The notes under the pieces are model-generated. The model saw nothing but the letters and a program-made list of their open reading frames with translations. It did no database searches and had not been told where the DNA came from. This document shows positions 50,471 through 61,702 of a DNA stretch of 64,000 nt, one piece after another. Position 1 is the first letter of the stretch. Each line of letters begins with the position of its first letter. The stretch comes from Rallus limicola (Eukaryota; Chordata; Aves; Gruiformes; Rallidae). Both the position numbers and the translations under genes were made by a program. The stretch spans positions 13,070,161 to 13,134,160 of the forward strand of contig JAKCOZ010000021.1 of the NCBI GenBank assembly GCA_022605955.1. Direction: 5' to 3'.

Positions 50471-50510
50471 CTTTTCCTTTTTTTTTTCTTTTTTTTTTTT
50501 TTTTTTTTTT
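50471..50510. repeat. T-rich tract within the MAFB 3'UTR
   Basis: About 40 bases of T with rare C, just upstream of AAATAAG. It would be transcribed as a U-rich element. Confidence 0.9.
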
Positions 50511-50707
50511 AAATAAGACATACTACAACTTCTAAGTGTATTCTTTTGCGATGATTTGTAATCTGCTTCTCTGCTTCCCTATGCAGCGAGTGAAAGTTTT
50601 TTAGCCAAAATTTATTTGCAGTTGTATAGTAGTAGTAGTTTGGAGTCTTATGGGTGTTTTTATTACTTTTTTTTTTTTCCTCCTGCAGGTCAGTAAAAGG
50701 ATTTACG

Positions 50708-50716
50708 TTGCACTGA
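50708..50716 (+). promoter_or_regulatory. Overlapping miR-130/301 and miR-148/152 seed matches
   Basis: TTGCACTGA contains TTGCACT (complement of miR-130/301 positions 2-8) and TGCACTGA (8-mer for miR-148/152). Both families have been reported to target mammalian MAFB. That this bird site is used is an inference. Confidence 0.5.
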
Positions 50717-51076
50717 CAAAAATACCAAAATGAAAACTTATTTTTTAGTTTCCTTTTAGGATAGCTGGCACTGCTGGCCGGATGCATTTTAAGTTTGTAT
50801 TAGTTTATAAATTAACAGTAATAACAAGATTGTAATGAACAGCATGGTGCTTGCAGTTTTAAATATTGTGGATATTAGTCATGCATCAGAAAACGATCTT
50901 TGGTTTTTACTGATTCAACTGTGTTGAAATCAAAACATTGCAGCAGCGGGAAAAAAATTGTTTTTATTTCATGTAAAGTTCTGAAGGGATCAATTTCAAA
51001 TCCTGCTTATGATATGAAAAATATTAAAAAACCTGGTCTATTGTAGTTTTATTCAGACTGGTTTCTGTTTTTGGTT

Positions 51077-51107
51077 ATTAAAATTGTTTCCTATTTTGCT
51101 TATTAAA
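51077..51107 (+). terminator. Paired MAFB polyadenylation signals
   Basis: Two ATTAAA hexamers at 51077-51082 and 51102-51107 precede a sequence with GT/T-rich elements at about 51130-51150. Cleavage is expected near 51120-51130. I see no AATAAA in this part, so the gene appears to rely on the weaker ATTAAA variant. Further downstream the sequence changes abruptly to GC-rich intergenic DNA. Confidence 0.7.
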
Positions 51108-51686
51108 ATCATTGAAATGGCATTTCTTGGAGGGACGTCTCGTGTTCCAGGAAAAAAAAAAAAAGAAGGAAAAACTTTGGGCCCCCTGTGTCCCCCTCCC
51201 CACCCCCCACTGCTGCCCAGCCAAGCTCCTGCCTCTCTCCCAGCCCCGGGGGTCGCGAAGCTCCTTTGCCCCCCTCGGGAACGCTGCTGCGCGCAGGGTA
51301 GGACCGCTCAGTCTTCCACCAGCTCCTGCTTCTTGCCCGTGGCAGGGGGTGAGCATCCCCCTGCCCCGCCGGGAGGAGCGGAGCGATGGGAGCCCCGTGC
51401 CGGGCCCGGCTGCCGGCGGGGCGTCCCCACCGCAGCCCGGCGGGGTGCGGAAGCCTCCGGCCTGAGCCATCCCCCGGGCTGAGAGAGGGGAAACGCCAAG
51501 TGCAGGCACTTCTACTTCTTTTTTCCCCACTCTCTCTCTCCCCCCACCCCCATCCTTTTATTTTTTTCCATTACAAAGGGAGAGGAGTAGGACAAGCCTG
51601 TCCTTCCCCCGGCTCCTTTGGGATCCGCGCTGGCCATTCACTTTCCTCCTCTCCATCTGCACTTTTTATTTATTCCGGCTTGCTTG

Positions 51687-51716
51687 CTTTCTTTCTTTCT
51701 TTCCCCCCCCCCCCCC
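51687..51716. repeat. (CTTT)4 plus C14
   Basis: A pyrimidine tetranucleotide repeat fused to fourteen C, about 560 bp downstream of the MAFB polyadenylation site. Confidence 0.95.
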
Positions 51717-52160
51717 TCTCCTTTTAAAGCATGAGCAACGAGCAGTTTAGAAGACTCTTTAGATACATGTGAAGAAGGGGACAGATCTCCCCCCCAGCAC
51801 CCCCAGGGCCCAGCACCTCGCAGCCCCGCCATCCATCAGCTGCTTTCAAGGCAAACCATCGCGCAGCTCCCTAATTTGCAGCCAGGGGAGGTTAGAAATC
51901 ACCCCGGCTCCTTGCCTGGGTGTGGGAAAGGGAGCCCCAGAGCCGGGTCGCAGCATGTCTGCGCTCTGCTGCTGCTCCCAAAGTGTGAAAACCGTGTTGA
52001 ACTTTAAATCCCTCTTTTAAAATAAAAAAATCCAAGGCACCACACAAACAAAAATAATAGCCTCTCTCTGCTCTGCTCTTCTCCTCTTCCTAATAGCAGC
52101 GAGCTGTCTTTTCAGGGATGGTATAAGGAGCGTTTGGAGAACAAACCAGTTAAGGACAAA

Positions 52161-52164
52161 GTGT

Positions 52165-52208
<44 letters not shown>
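52161..52208. repeat. (GT)9 plus G30
   Basis: Nine GT units followed by thirty consecutive G, then AGAGGAGGGGG. It is the longest homopolymer in the window and a strong quadruplex candidate. The exact length is uncertain in any assembly. Confidence 0.95.
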
Positions 52209-52209
<1 letters not shown>

Positions 52210-53379
52210 GAGGAGGGGGACGGGACACAAAAGCAAATAAAGTAGTAACTTAAACCCAAAACCTTCTCTTAAACGCCAGCCGCATCCCTGCCCTGCGAGT
52301 GCCAGCTGGGCCAGCCGGTGGGATGGGGGAGCTTGCAGGGGGATGGGGGCCTTCCCAGCCCTCCGGCTACATGAGTCAGACCCAGAGAACATGCTCGTAC
52401 CCTGCTGCCCTGCGAAGGGGGCACAGGAGTTTGCAGAGGAAAAGGGTGAGAGAGCCTGGCTTTCCCTGTATAGCCTCCCCCCTTGCCAGTAAATGCTATG
52501 GCTGCAGAAAGCCTGAGAGGAATATTGTTTGTGGGAACTGCCACCGCATATTAATGTCCCCTCATGCATGCATTGAATAAATCACTAGGGCTAATTGAAC
52601 AACAACAACAACAAAAAAATAGGAAAAACAGGCCTTAGAAAAGCCCTCCAGATTCCCACCGCAGAACTGTGTCAGTGGCAGGGCAGACCCTCTGCACGGC
52701 GAGGGCGGCTGCAGCGGCCGGTGCCTTTGCAGCGCCCGGTCCCTTTCCTGAGGTTTTATTTATCCCATTTAAAAGAAAAGAAAAATGGAACCAAGCACCA
52801 TCACGGGCACAGATCGGGCTTGGCCGGGCTGGGACCAGCCGGCGCCGGGAGGGAAGAGCCCGGCTGAGCCCCGGCCCGGCAGGACGCTGAGGAGCGGGGA
52901 CCCGAGCTGTGGGCTGCCCTCCATTCCCGGGGGTCGGGCTGGCATCCTCCGACCGCTCAGGCGGCTCCGGAGGGGGATCCGGCGTGCCGGGGGAGTGGGG
53001 CAGAAAACCACCCGCACTTGTGCTCGGCCCGGCCTGCGTTTAGGCACGGCTCTAGCTAAGCTGCGGCTGCACCGGGCATTGGCAGCCCCGCGGATGTCGG
53101 GGAGGTCAGGGCCTGCCTGCCCCCCCGCTGTCCTATCCCCCCCGCCCCCTCCCTCTGCCCGCATCCCCCATCAGCGAGAGGTGACCCCCTCCCGGCTTCG
53201 CTCCCGTATTTGCCATCCCCGGGTATCGACTTTGATCTCTCGCCGTTCATCACTGATTCATAAAGGGCTGTTGACACGGGGGGTACGATGGGGAGCAGTT
53301 TCTTGAAGCGAAAGGGAAAAGGAGAACCCCCTTCTTTTCCTCCCCGGGACCGGCCTGCCCGCGGGGTTCTCCCCCGGCA

Positions 53380-53388
53380 GCGGGGGCG
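53380..53388 (+). promoter_or_regulatory. EGR/Krox20-type consensus
   Basis: GCGGGGGCG matches the EGR-family 9-mer. EGR2 (Krox20) acts with MafB in hindbrain rhombomeres, but such sites arise by chance in CpG-rich DNA and also bind SP1. Confidence 0.3.
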
Positions 53389-54801
53389 GGGGGCTGTGCG
53401 GGTCAGCTCGGGGCCGCCTTCCCGAGGCTTCCTGCTTTCCACCCGGAGCACTAAGGAGAAGCTGCGTGTCAACTGCGGAGGTTGAAGCATCTTCCCTCCC
53501 CAAAACCCTCTTCTTCCCTCTCTCCGCTTTGCGTGCGTGTCCTCTGCCCGTCCTTTGAGGCACTTCTCCCCACGCACATCGCGGCCGGGGCCTGGGGGCC
53601 GCTCCCCGCCCGGGAGGTGCTGCAGCCCCGGGCAGCGCATTGCTCCCCGGGGGCTCGGAGGAGGCCGGGAGGCTGCGAATACTGCCGCGCACCGGGGGTC
53701 CGGCAGTGCCCACGAATGACACGGCTCGGAGGGGCCGAGCGCTCCGGAAACCCGCTGGGCAATCAGTCAATCGCCCCTGAGGCTCTCCGGAGCGAAGATG
53801 CTGTAAACTACCTCCCTCCCCGCCACCCCCGCCCCCCCAAAAAAAAAAAAACCCAAACCCTGGTGTAGCTAGTGAGCGGTCCCCACGCTGCTCCGCTCCT
53901 TGCAGCCTCGGGAAGGATGAGCTGGGGATGCCAGCGAGACAGAAGCGGCCCCGCGCCTGGACCGGGCCATGAAGCCCCGGCCGGAGCAAGGGGTTCTGGA
54001 GAGCAGAAGCATCGGTGCTTCTTGCAGCCAGAAATGCTCCGGTCGGAGCCCCCCGAGAGCAGCACGCCGGGGGTGGGCTGGCTGCCTTGCACACCGCGGG
54101 GATGGGGTGTTTGGCGGGGAAGAGCCCAGGGCTTGCACCACTGAATTTGGCTGCCGGATGAAGACGGTTGGCTGTGTGATCCCGTACAGTTCAGTAGGAC
54201 GATTCCCTTCGGTGAAAATCATATTATTTTGTTTGATCTCGCAGGTTTGGAAGAGCTGTTGCTAACAGCCGGAGCGAGGTCTGCATCCCACCGCCGGGGC
54301 AGAGGTGACGACCGGCTACGGCTGCTCCCAGAATTAAACGAGACGCTAAGACAGGAAACACAATTGGCAACACCCCCACCCCCTTCCCCCATTTAGACAC
54401 AACTTAGAGACAGTGTCTGCCAACCGGCTAATAGACTTTTTTCAATAGTCCCTTCCCTTCTCCCCTCCAGGAGAGTGTACAAACCTGATTATCTTTAATT
54501 CCAAACCCAGAGAAATCTAAGACTAAAAAGATTTTTGGACTAAAGATAGAAACATCTCACTCTCAGACTTTCCAGAGATGCTGAGCACCGTTGCCGGCCG
54601 GCAGCTGACTGCTCCACATTGGGGTGGGCAGGCGAGATGTGTTAGGAGGATGAGCCAAGGCTTGCGAGATAACTGTTCCCAGCTGTTTGAGGGTTTAAGT
54701 AATTTTATTAAAATTTTTTTTTTTTCTCTTTTTTTCCATTCCCCACCTTCTCGGGCTGGCGCGGTGCCCGCCCGGCTCTGGCAGGCTGGTTGATGCCGGG
54801 G

Positions 54802-54811
54802 TGATTGACAG
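54802..54811 (+). promoter_or_regulatory. Perfect PBX-MEIS/PREP composite site
   Basis: TGATTGACAG is the full decamer bound by PBX with MEIS or PREP. It is followed directly by ACCAAGGTCA, which contains a nuclear-receptor type AAGGTCA half-site. It lies about 3.7 kb past the MAFB polyadenylation site, inside the CpG-rich flank. Use as an enhancer is inferred. Confidence 0.4.
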
Positions 54812-55132
54812 ACCAAGGTCAGGGAAGCTCTTCGGGGCTGCGGGTGTCAGGTTTCGGGGAAGGCAGATAAAACCATCTCTAGCGGTCAGGAGACCTCTTT
54901 CGGGCTCCGCGGCCGCGCAGCTCCGCGCGTACTTTCCGCGCTCCGAGGCTGGGGTAGGGAAACTCGCCGGGTTCCGGCTCCGCGCCTCCGCCTGCCCTGG
55001 CCTCGGCTCCCGGGGGTACCCTTCTTTTCCTTCTTACATTTTAAATCTGGATCCCTTACAGGGTTGAAAGAGACCTTGTCCACCATCGAGGGGGGGAACA
55101 AGCTATTTTGCTTTTTATTTGGACAAGTTTCA

Positions 55133-55184
55133 GTTTTTTGGGTTTTTTTTTTTTGTTTGGTTTGGGCTTTTTTTTTTTTTTTTT
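55133..55184. repeat. T/TTG-rich tract
   Basis: Interrupted poly-T with GG/TTTGG steps. It marks the downstream end of the CpG-rich domain. Confidence 0.9.
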
Positions 55185-55353
55185 AAATCCTTATGTTTCA
55201 CCCCATTAAGGTTACACTAAATCTGAGGCTGTGCCCGTGCACACACTAAGTAGCTTATTGCATAATCCTGCTCAGCATGTTCAGTAATGTAGCATGCAGC
55301 GGTCTGAGGGGATCCCACACTGCACTTTGGTTTTATGCAAGAAGGAGAAGGGG

Positions 55354-55376
55354 AGTGTGTGTGTTTGTGTGTGTGT
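55354..55376. repeat. (GT)n microsatellite
   Basis: GT alternation with one TTT interruption. Confidence 0.9.
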
Positions 55377-58300
55377 AAGCCTCCAAGTGCTGCTGCCTTT
55401 TCCTGATTTTTAAACGATGACTTTCAATAGTGAATTCTGAACGCAGCCTGAGCTGCTGCAAAGTGTTTTCTCTCATCCAGAACAGGGAAGAGACGATTTA
55501 TATCTGGGAGCTGGTCCTGCACATCGCAGTGTATGTGTTAGAGGTGTTAGAAAACGGATTGTGTGCTTGAGACCTAAGGTACTGCAAATCCTTTGCCTTT
55601 AACAGAATTGCTCCAACCGGGGTTTATTGTATTTACGGCTTTGTCACAGTATGGTTGGAATAAACACTGTAGTAAAGAGGGGTAAAAAAAAATAATCCAC
55701 ATAAAGAAAGCGACACGTTTTCCTGTCCCACGGAGGCTGCTGTTGGGTTTTAGAGATAGTAGTCCTCTGCCACGCTTTATTTCCCCTTTTAAAGTTTCAC
55801 TGTTTGTCTTAAGGCAGAGATTCAAAACACTGCATTTCCACTTTATACATGTGTTCTCTTAAAAGATTTGTTTAGATAAGGAAACCAATGCTAAGTGTTC
55901 TTGCTTGAAAGAAATTAAATATATAGAATGATAAGCTGCTGCTAAAATATATAAAAAATACTTAAATTAATAATAAGAACTTGTTCTGAGGCAAAATTCA
56001 ATTTTACTTCCTATTATGCAATCTTTGCATGTGAAGTTGCTTTAATGCAAAATAGCAGCTCATCAAAAATTCTGTTTTATTGGTATCAAAAATTTATGAT
56101 ATCCTGAGGCATGAGGGGCAGAGAGCAAGGTAGGAAAGCTGTGTCCTTTTACCAAGTTTAGTGCTTTCTTTAAAGAAACATCTCAAACTTACTTCTCCCC
56201 CCTTCTTCCCTGTTTTCGGAGGCAGTGGGTGAAGGTTTGTTACCAGAGAAAACTCCACTGACAATGGCACTGTGCAGCTCTAATACAGCGTTTTGTTATA
56301 GCTGTACCCTCTCTGCAGACTCCTGCTTTCACTGCAATACCAGGACATACGAGGACATGTCCACACAAATATAGAGACAGGATTATGTCTAAACTCTTGT
56401 TGTTTTCATTCAGGGTTGCAATAATGTGCATGCATTGCAAATGCACATGCACTGCTTGTGTCTGTGCCTGGTTATCGAAGCCTACAACCTCCCACCAATA
56501 AAATGTGGAGGCCTGATTCTGCTCTAGCCTGGGCTTCCCACTAATGAGGCTTCATTTGTTTCCAGAACAGTGCTCCTGGCTTTGTAAAGGATATTAAAGA
56601 GCACTGTGTTCAGTATGAGTTTTTCTGAAATAAGCGTGGCAAGAAATTGATGCCAAGCACCAGAAATCTGCATTTAGAAAAATACACCCCACAATACTTA
56701 CTCCTCCTTCAGTAGAGCTTCAGGCAAGTTATTAAAGGAGGCCACCGGCCTTCTACATCTAGGGAAGCTGAGGCACAGTGAGATGCGGTGACCTGGCAGG
56801 GTTTGGCCTCATAAGTCCCTCTGGGCTGTGCTGCTTCTCCTCCCATCACCACAGCTGCAACCACAAGGCAAGATCTCTGATAACAGGGAGGGGTGGGGAG
56901 TGGGGAAAAGGCAGCACAAGCCCCTGCAATCCTGTGTTTTTATGTGTTGTCTTATTTACTATTGAACAGAGCGGAAACTTCCTGGCTGGTTCAGGGGGCC
57001 CATTCAGAAAAGAAATTACAGAGGGCAATAAACTTGCACCTTGGACTTCTGCTAACTGCTTCTTTCTTGCTCTTAGGCTGTGGTGCAATTATTACCTAAA
57101 GCCACTACAAGCATGAGAAAGGGAACACAGAATTACAAACAGCTCTCAGAGTCAGTACTAGTGCTCACGCTCTCTGGACCTGCATTTCACCCCTATTTAA
57201 GGCATTCACCAACTATTGGCAAGAGAGTTTTGTGTCTGCAGTCTCTGCTCACGTAAAAAAGAAGCTTTTACATCTATCCTCAGGCTGACCCCCATTTTGC
57301 TTATCATCCAACGATATCCAGCTCTGCACATCATGTTAGTGCTGTTGCAATGCCACCATCAGCTCTAACACTGAGCCATCCCATGCAGCTGCTGAGGCTG
57401 CTGGGCACAGAGTGCATTCAGGGCATCAGGAAGGGAGGACTGCTGAACCTCTCTTGACACAGGCCATCCTGACTTTTGTGTCAGCCTTGACCCACGGATC
57501 AAGCATTTTATTCTGGGTATTATAGCAGCGATGCTACACTGGCCTGTGAGAACACGTCCAGATCTCAAGGCCTGGAAGAGCCCACGTTAAGTCCAGCGCC
57601 AGTTTTGTGGTGTGACAGGTTAACCCGCTCCACAGATGGACAGGAGGGACAGCCAGGATGTTGGTAGAAAATGGTTTTGGAAAGGTGGTTCCAAGGGCCT
57701 CACGTATCTCAGGTCAGGCACCCAAAAGAGCAGGGCGTTAAGCCCATGTCCCTGAGTCTCTGAGGCTACGTCATAAGTGACTCACTCATGCGTAAGTCAG
57801 ACACACAGACAGGAATCGTGATAGCAACAATAATAATTAATAAAAATGTCTATGGCTTTCTCATTTGCACTATTACCAGGTATCTCTCATGCAGTGATTT
57901 CTGTCCCACTGCTTGCTGAGTTAAACCATGAGGGGACACAAAATAAAAGGACCCTTTCATGGTAACATTAAACAGCAGGTAAGTTGAAGTTTGAAATAAA
58001 CAGGTTTTATAGTCACGTTACTCAGCTCAATTAACAAAATAGCTTGGATAAAATTTAAGACACAGCAAAAGTATCAGCTGGTCTCTGCTCCAGAATCTAA
58101 GCCCAATGCTTCTGTTAGATAATTCTTGTATCTTTCAAAAGAAAGTCCTGTTCCATAATCTGTTTTCAGTTGAACACTACAGTAAATTTATCAAGATTGC
58201 TGGATCACATTGTTTACAGATTGAAAGAGTTTAAAGGTGAAGTTATTTTTGGTTTAAATCTTCAGTGTTTTAAAATGAAAGGCATTTTTGGAGTAGCTGC

Positions 58301-60639
58301 TGAAAAACAAAAATACCAGGGAGGGGAAAAAAAAAAGAAAAAAGGAAGAAGATAAAACATGGCACTGTGAGGGTTAAGCAAGGTCCTAGGATCCAAGTAA
58401 ATATTTATATGAGTGCTCAAAGAGGGGGGAAAAATCTCAATATAACCAAAATATAAATCACAGTGCTTTATGTTAGCTGTCAAATTATTCTAGCCCCTGC
58501 ATTCCAGTACTTGCTCTACTGGTAATGTCACATACAATATGTGGGCTTATGCCTTGGTGCAGGTTTGGCAGGTAATTAAAGTCAGTTGCATGGAGGTTTA
58601 CACAGACTCCCTCGGATCCACTGAAAGACAAACAACCTGTTAGCTGTGATAGCTGCAAGTGTGCAAAACTGGACGGGAGCAGGGATTCTCACAGGCAGGG
58701 GAGAGAAGCCTGGCTCCTGTGAGCTGCTCCAGCCTTGTCTCCAGCGTGGATTAACTCTTTGGTGCCCCCGTGGCTCATTGCTCTTTGCAGAGGGGATGAA
58801 AGCTGGGCAATAGTACAATCACCAGCCAGGCATTTGTCAGAGGGGAAAAAAAAATAATAAAAGCAAGCCCTGAGGGCAGTTAGCCCTGGGGTCAGGTTTG
58901 CCTGCATTCTTGACCTGGGGGGAGGCTATTCTTGCTGGAAGTCATCTGGGTGATTTAGTCTTTCTACTTTGTCCTGGCTCTGGATATTGGAGGCTCCAGT
59001 CACAACAGAATGAATTATTCCGAACAGCTTCAAGATGCAGCCTGTTCTCCAACCTGACGTGGTCCTGGAGACCAGCTCCTTCCTTGGGAGGCAACTTGCA
59101 AATGAAGCCCAGGGCTTGGGTCTCATGGCCTTCGATGAAACTCTTTCATAAAAGACAATCAGAATCAAACCCTGGGGCTCAGGCCCCTGTCCACTTTCAT
59201 CTTCTCATTTGTCTCCCTTGTGTGAGCAGGTGAGAAGGGAGGCTTTCAGGTACACCTCTCCTTTTGCTCTTCTTGTCATAGGTGTTCTTGTCTCTGTGGG
59301 GAGGATCTTTGCACTGGGAGGCACCCTCACGTCTCCTGCTCCACATAGGAAGTGGGTGCAGGGCTGCAGGTTCTGCTCTGGGACCTGGACTGCCTTGAGA
59401 CCACACCTGTGTGGATGCAACCTTGGTGTCAGGGAGCCGTGCCAGCACCCACAACACCACCGTGCGACACCCTCTTATTTAACCACAGAATTAGCATGGC
59501 ACCAAGATGACGGGTTATTGCCCTCTGGCTCTCTCCCCACGCCATGCGTCATCCCTACCCCCAGCCTGCAAAGACAGAGGCTGGGGGAAGAAAGGGAATC
59601 CTTCCCCATATGGGTTGCATTTCACTGCCTTTCTATGAAGCCTTCCAGAAAGAAAGTCAAGCCCTAACTGGGACATCCATCTGCAAGGATAACCCCATCA
59701 CTAGCATCATTTCACAGGGGCCAATGAACAACTACCGTCTGTTTAGCTGCCTTCCATTTGCCTAGATGTGAGAGTACCCATTCACATTCGTTTAACCAGT
59801 CTTTCATGCTAATCTCTGTCTACCTCCTTTCTTATCTTCTAGTCATATACAAAATCAGAGAGCAAGAGCCTTCCTGAATTAGCCAAGATTCCTGTTACTC
59901 AGCTTGGGAAATTTTGTAGGGCTGAATCCCAAAAATAAGGGAAAAAACCCCCTTCAAAACCCCAAAGCAAGCAGAGCTCAACTTTTGGAATCACTTAGGT
60001 CCATTTATCTGCCCTAATCAAAGAGTGATTTGTCTGTCTGATAGGAGCTTAGATAAAGTTTTCAGCAATTTGCAGTAATTAAATGTGAAAGGGGAAGAAG
60101 CAGAGGGTTTCCAGGCAACATGCTGCAGAAGGGGAGTTTTGGAGGAAGGCAGAGAACCCCTTGTTAAACATCTGCCAGACTACATGGAAGGTAACGGTGA
60201 TTTCCTTGCTTTTATGGAGTTTGCCCCTTCCCTGCAAAGATGTTCTCTTTGCTGCTGCTGCTAAAATCAACCAGAGGAGAGAGGAAATCCCTGGAGAGCA
60301 GGAAAATACTTTCTAAAACTAGTTATTGCCTCTGATTACAACTAATGACAGATATTAAAAAGTAAAGAAAAGTCCCAAGGAAAGCCTCCCCTGTAAGGAC
60401 TTTGCTCCCATGTCGGAATTATGCAAGCTAGAGCTCAGTGCAATGCTCAGTATATTCAAGATAGTTGTCAAGTGCAAAGTATAAACATTTCCAGCAAATG
60501 CACTTAATAGAAGTTTGTTTGCCAAGTGCTGCAGCCTCCTTTCTTCGTTACAGGGAGGAAAGGGCCTTTTTCATTGAGCGGGGGAAAAACCCACCCTCCT
60601 CCCAACTGAAAACCAAAATTCCTCATGGAAAGCTTTTTC
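55377..60639. other. Intergenic DNA, no gene seen
   Basis: AT-richer again. Repeat-free AT-rich stretches at about 55850-56100 look CNE-like. The MIR-like relic lies at 56757. Frames at 58898-59667 have no recognised family. Confidence 0.7.
56757..56810 (-). repeat. MIR/CORE-SINE-like relic
   Basis: The + strand reads TCTAGGGAAGCTGAGGCAC, then AGTGAGATGCGGTGACCTGGC. This resembles the complement of the MIR segment just 3' of the core. It is diverged. About 240 bp upstream (56508-56525) a short GGCCTGATTCTGCTCT piece may be another ancient repeat scrap. Confidence 0.45.
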
Positions 60640-60965
60640 TAGCCCTTTGCTTTGTTACCCATCGTCTGTATCGGCGGTATAACCAAAGTCTCCTGGAGTC
60701 CTGCTATCAAAAACTCCTGTTTACACACGTCACTTGTGAGAGGACAGCCCCGCTCACCCATGGGCCCAACCCGATCTGGCAATTGGATGCGGTGAGTGAA
60801 CCCACCACCGTGAGCCAAAGGGGATGTGGAGGAAGTGGAGTGGAGCCCCCGTTGGGGGTAAACCGTGGCCACATCCCCAGGAGAACAGAGTCCGTGGGAA
60901 TTTGGCCATTGGACTTTGCTTGGGCTAGGGGTTCACCCAACCCTCCAAGAGGGGTTAGGTGCCTT
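60640..60965. other. Unassigned LTR-like or repeat-like segment
   Basis: This stretch differs from its AT-rich neighbours. It is rich in CCC/GGG pairs, with short internal complementarity such as CCCAACCC and GGGGTTAGG, and has a TCGGCGGTATAACC motif near 60670. The texture is reminiscent of an avian endogenous retroviral LTR or non-coding tail, but I cannot identify termini, a primer-binding site or a target duplication. A 172-codon open frame over it (60465-60983) shows no family I recognise. Confidence 0.2.
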
Positions 60966-61549
60966 CTGCCAGGAGATAGCTAAGCATGGCAAGGAGATAC
61001 ACTGCAGCAGCAATTAAGCTATAATCACTATCTGCCTTTGCTTGAATCACTTTGCTCCACCCTGAACATGCAGTACAGCAGGGCTGGAAGCTCCTCCAGC
61101 CAAGAACTTGGGACTCCAGGGAAGGGGTGTGTTTGTTCCTCCTCTGAACTAACTACTTCATTCCAAAAGCAACCACAGTTGTCTTGAGCTACTGTCACCA
61201 GTTCAATCTGCCTTTAGCAGGAAACAGAAGCTTTCTGTGAATGAAAAAGGCCTGAAGATGATGCTTCTGTTTTAATTAACTAACATATCCTATAGATTAA
61301 TGTTTTTTTCTTGAAATCTCAGTTGGCTTCTCTAATTGCTGTTCTCAGTGACACAGTAATTCCCCCTCCCCGGACTCCACTTGCATTTTCCCAAGGCGCC
61401 CTCACTGAGAACGCCCACGAGAGCCCGCTCTCATAGCCGGAGTGTGGGAGGAGCTGCTTCCCATTAGGGAACCTGCTGATGACTCCAAGATGACTACAGA
61501 AAACCCTCCCTGACTACGTCCCTCCATGCTCCCACATGATAAAAATGTT

Positions 61550-61702
61550 GGCTGGAAAGGGGCTCTGGAGGTCCCTCATCCAACCTCCCACTCAAAGCAG
61601 GATTGTTGCCAACACTAGATCAGGTCAGCCATGGCTTTGCTTTAAGAAGTCTTGAAAACCTCCAGGGGTGGAGATCCCACCACCTCTCTGGGTGCCTGTT
61701 CC
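61550..61702 (-). mobile_element. CR1 LINE fragment (truncated)
   Basis: The + strand reads as the complement of a CR1 3' portion. Recognisable landmarks, in order, are GGCTGGAAAGG, TCCAACCTCC, GAGATCCCACCACCTCTCTGG and CTGTTCC. Similarity stops near 61702 and no 3'-terminal ATTCTATG octamer is visible, so the copy is broken at both ends. CR1 is the dominant LINE of birds and reptiles. No coding capacity remains. Confidence 0.85.

Larger units (their letters stand above)
48960..51125 (+). other. MAFB: MAFB 3' untranslated region (inferred)
   Basis: About 2.15 kb between the TGA and the last plausible polyadenylation signal, close to the 3'UTR length known for vertebrate MAFB. It is AT-rich and contains a long T-rich tract (50471-50510), a Pumilio-type TGTAAATA (49836-49843), a miR-17-family seed match GCACTTT (50006-50012), a TTGCACTGA element (50708-50716) and four spaced CCTGCTT motifs (49375-49588). 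Earlier AATAAA hexamers at 49443, 50302 and 50320 could give shorter transcripts. The 3' boundary is an inference from the signals. Confidence 0.8.
51126..55132. other. CpG-rich 3' flank of MAFB
   Basis: GC-rich islands (about 51230-51480, 52680-54110 and 54750-55020) with long homopolymer tracts. Open frames up to 278 codons on the minus strand at 53258-54094 are compositional; I see no domains. It holds the EGR and PBX-MEIS sites. Confidence 0.7.

Noticed and set aside
52372..52378. TGAGTCA as a Maf recognition element for autoregulation
   Set aside because: It is an AP-1 core only. The flanking TGC/GCA bases that define a MARE are missing.
53258..54094. 278-codon minus-strand open frame
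   Set aside because: It has the same compositional cause. The frame runs through an A/T homopolymer, and several equally long frames overlap it.
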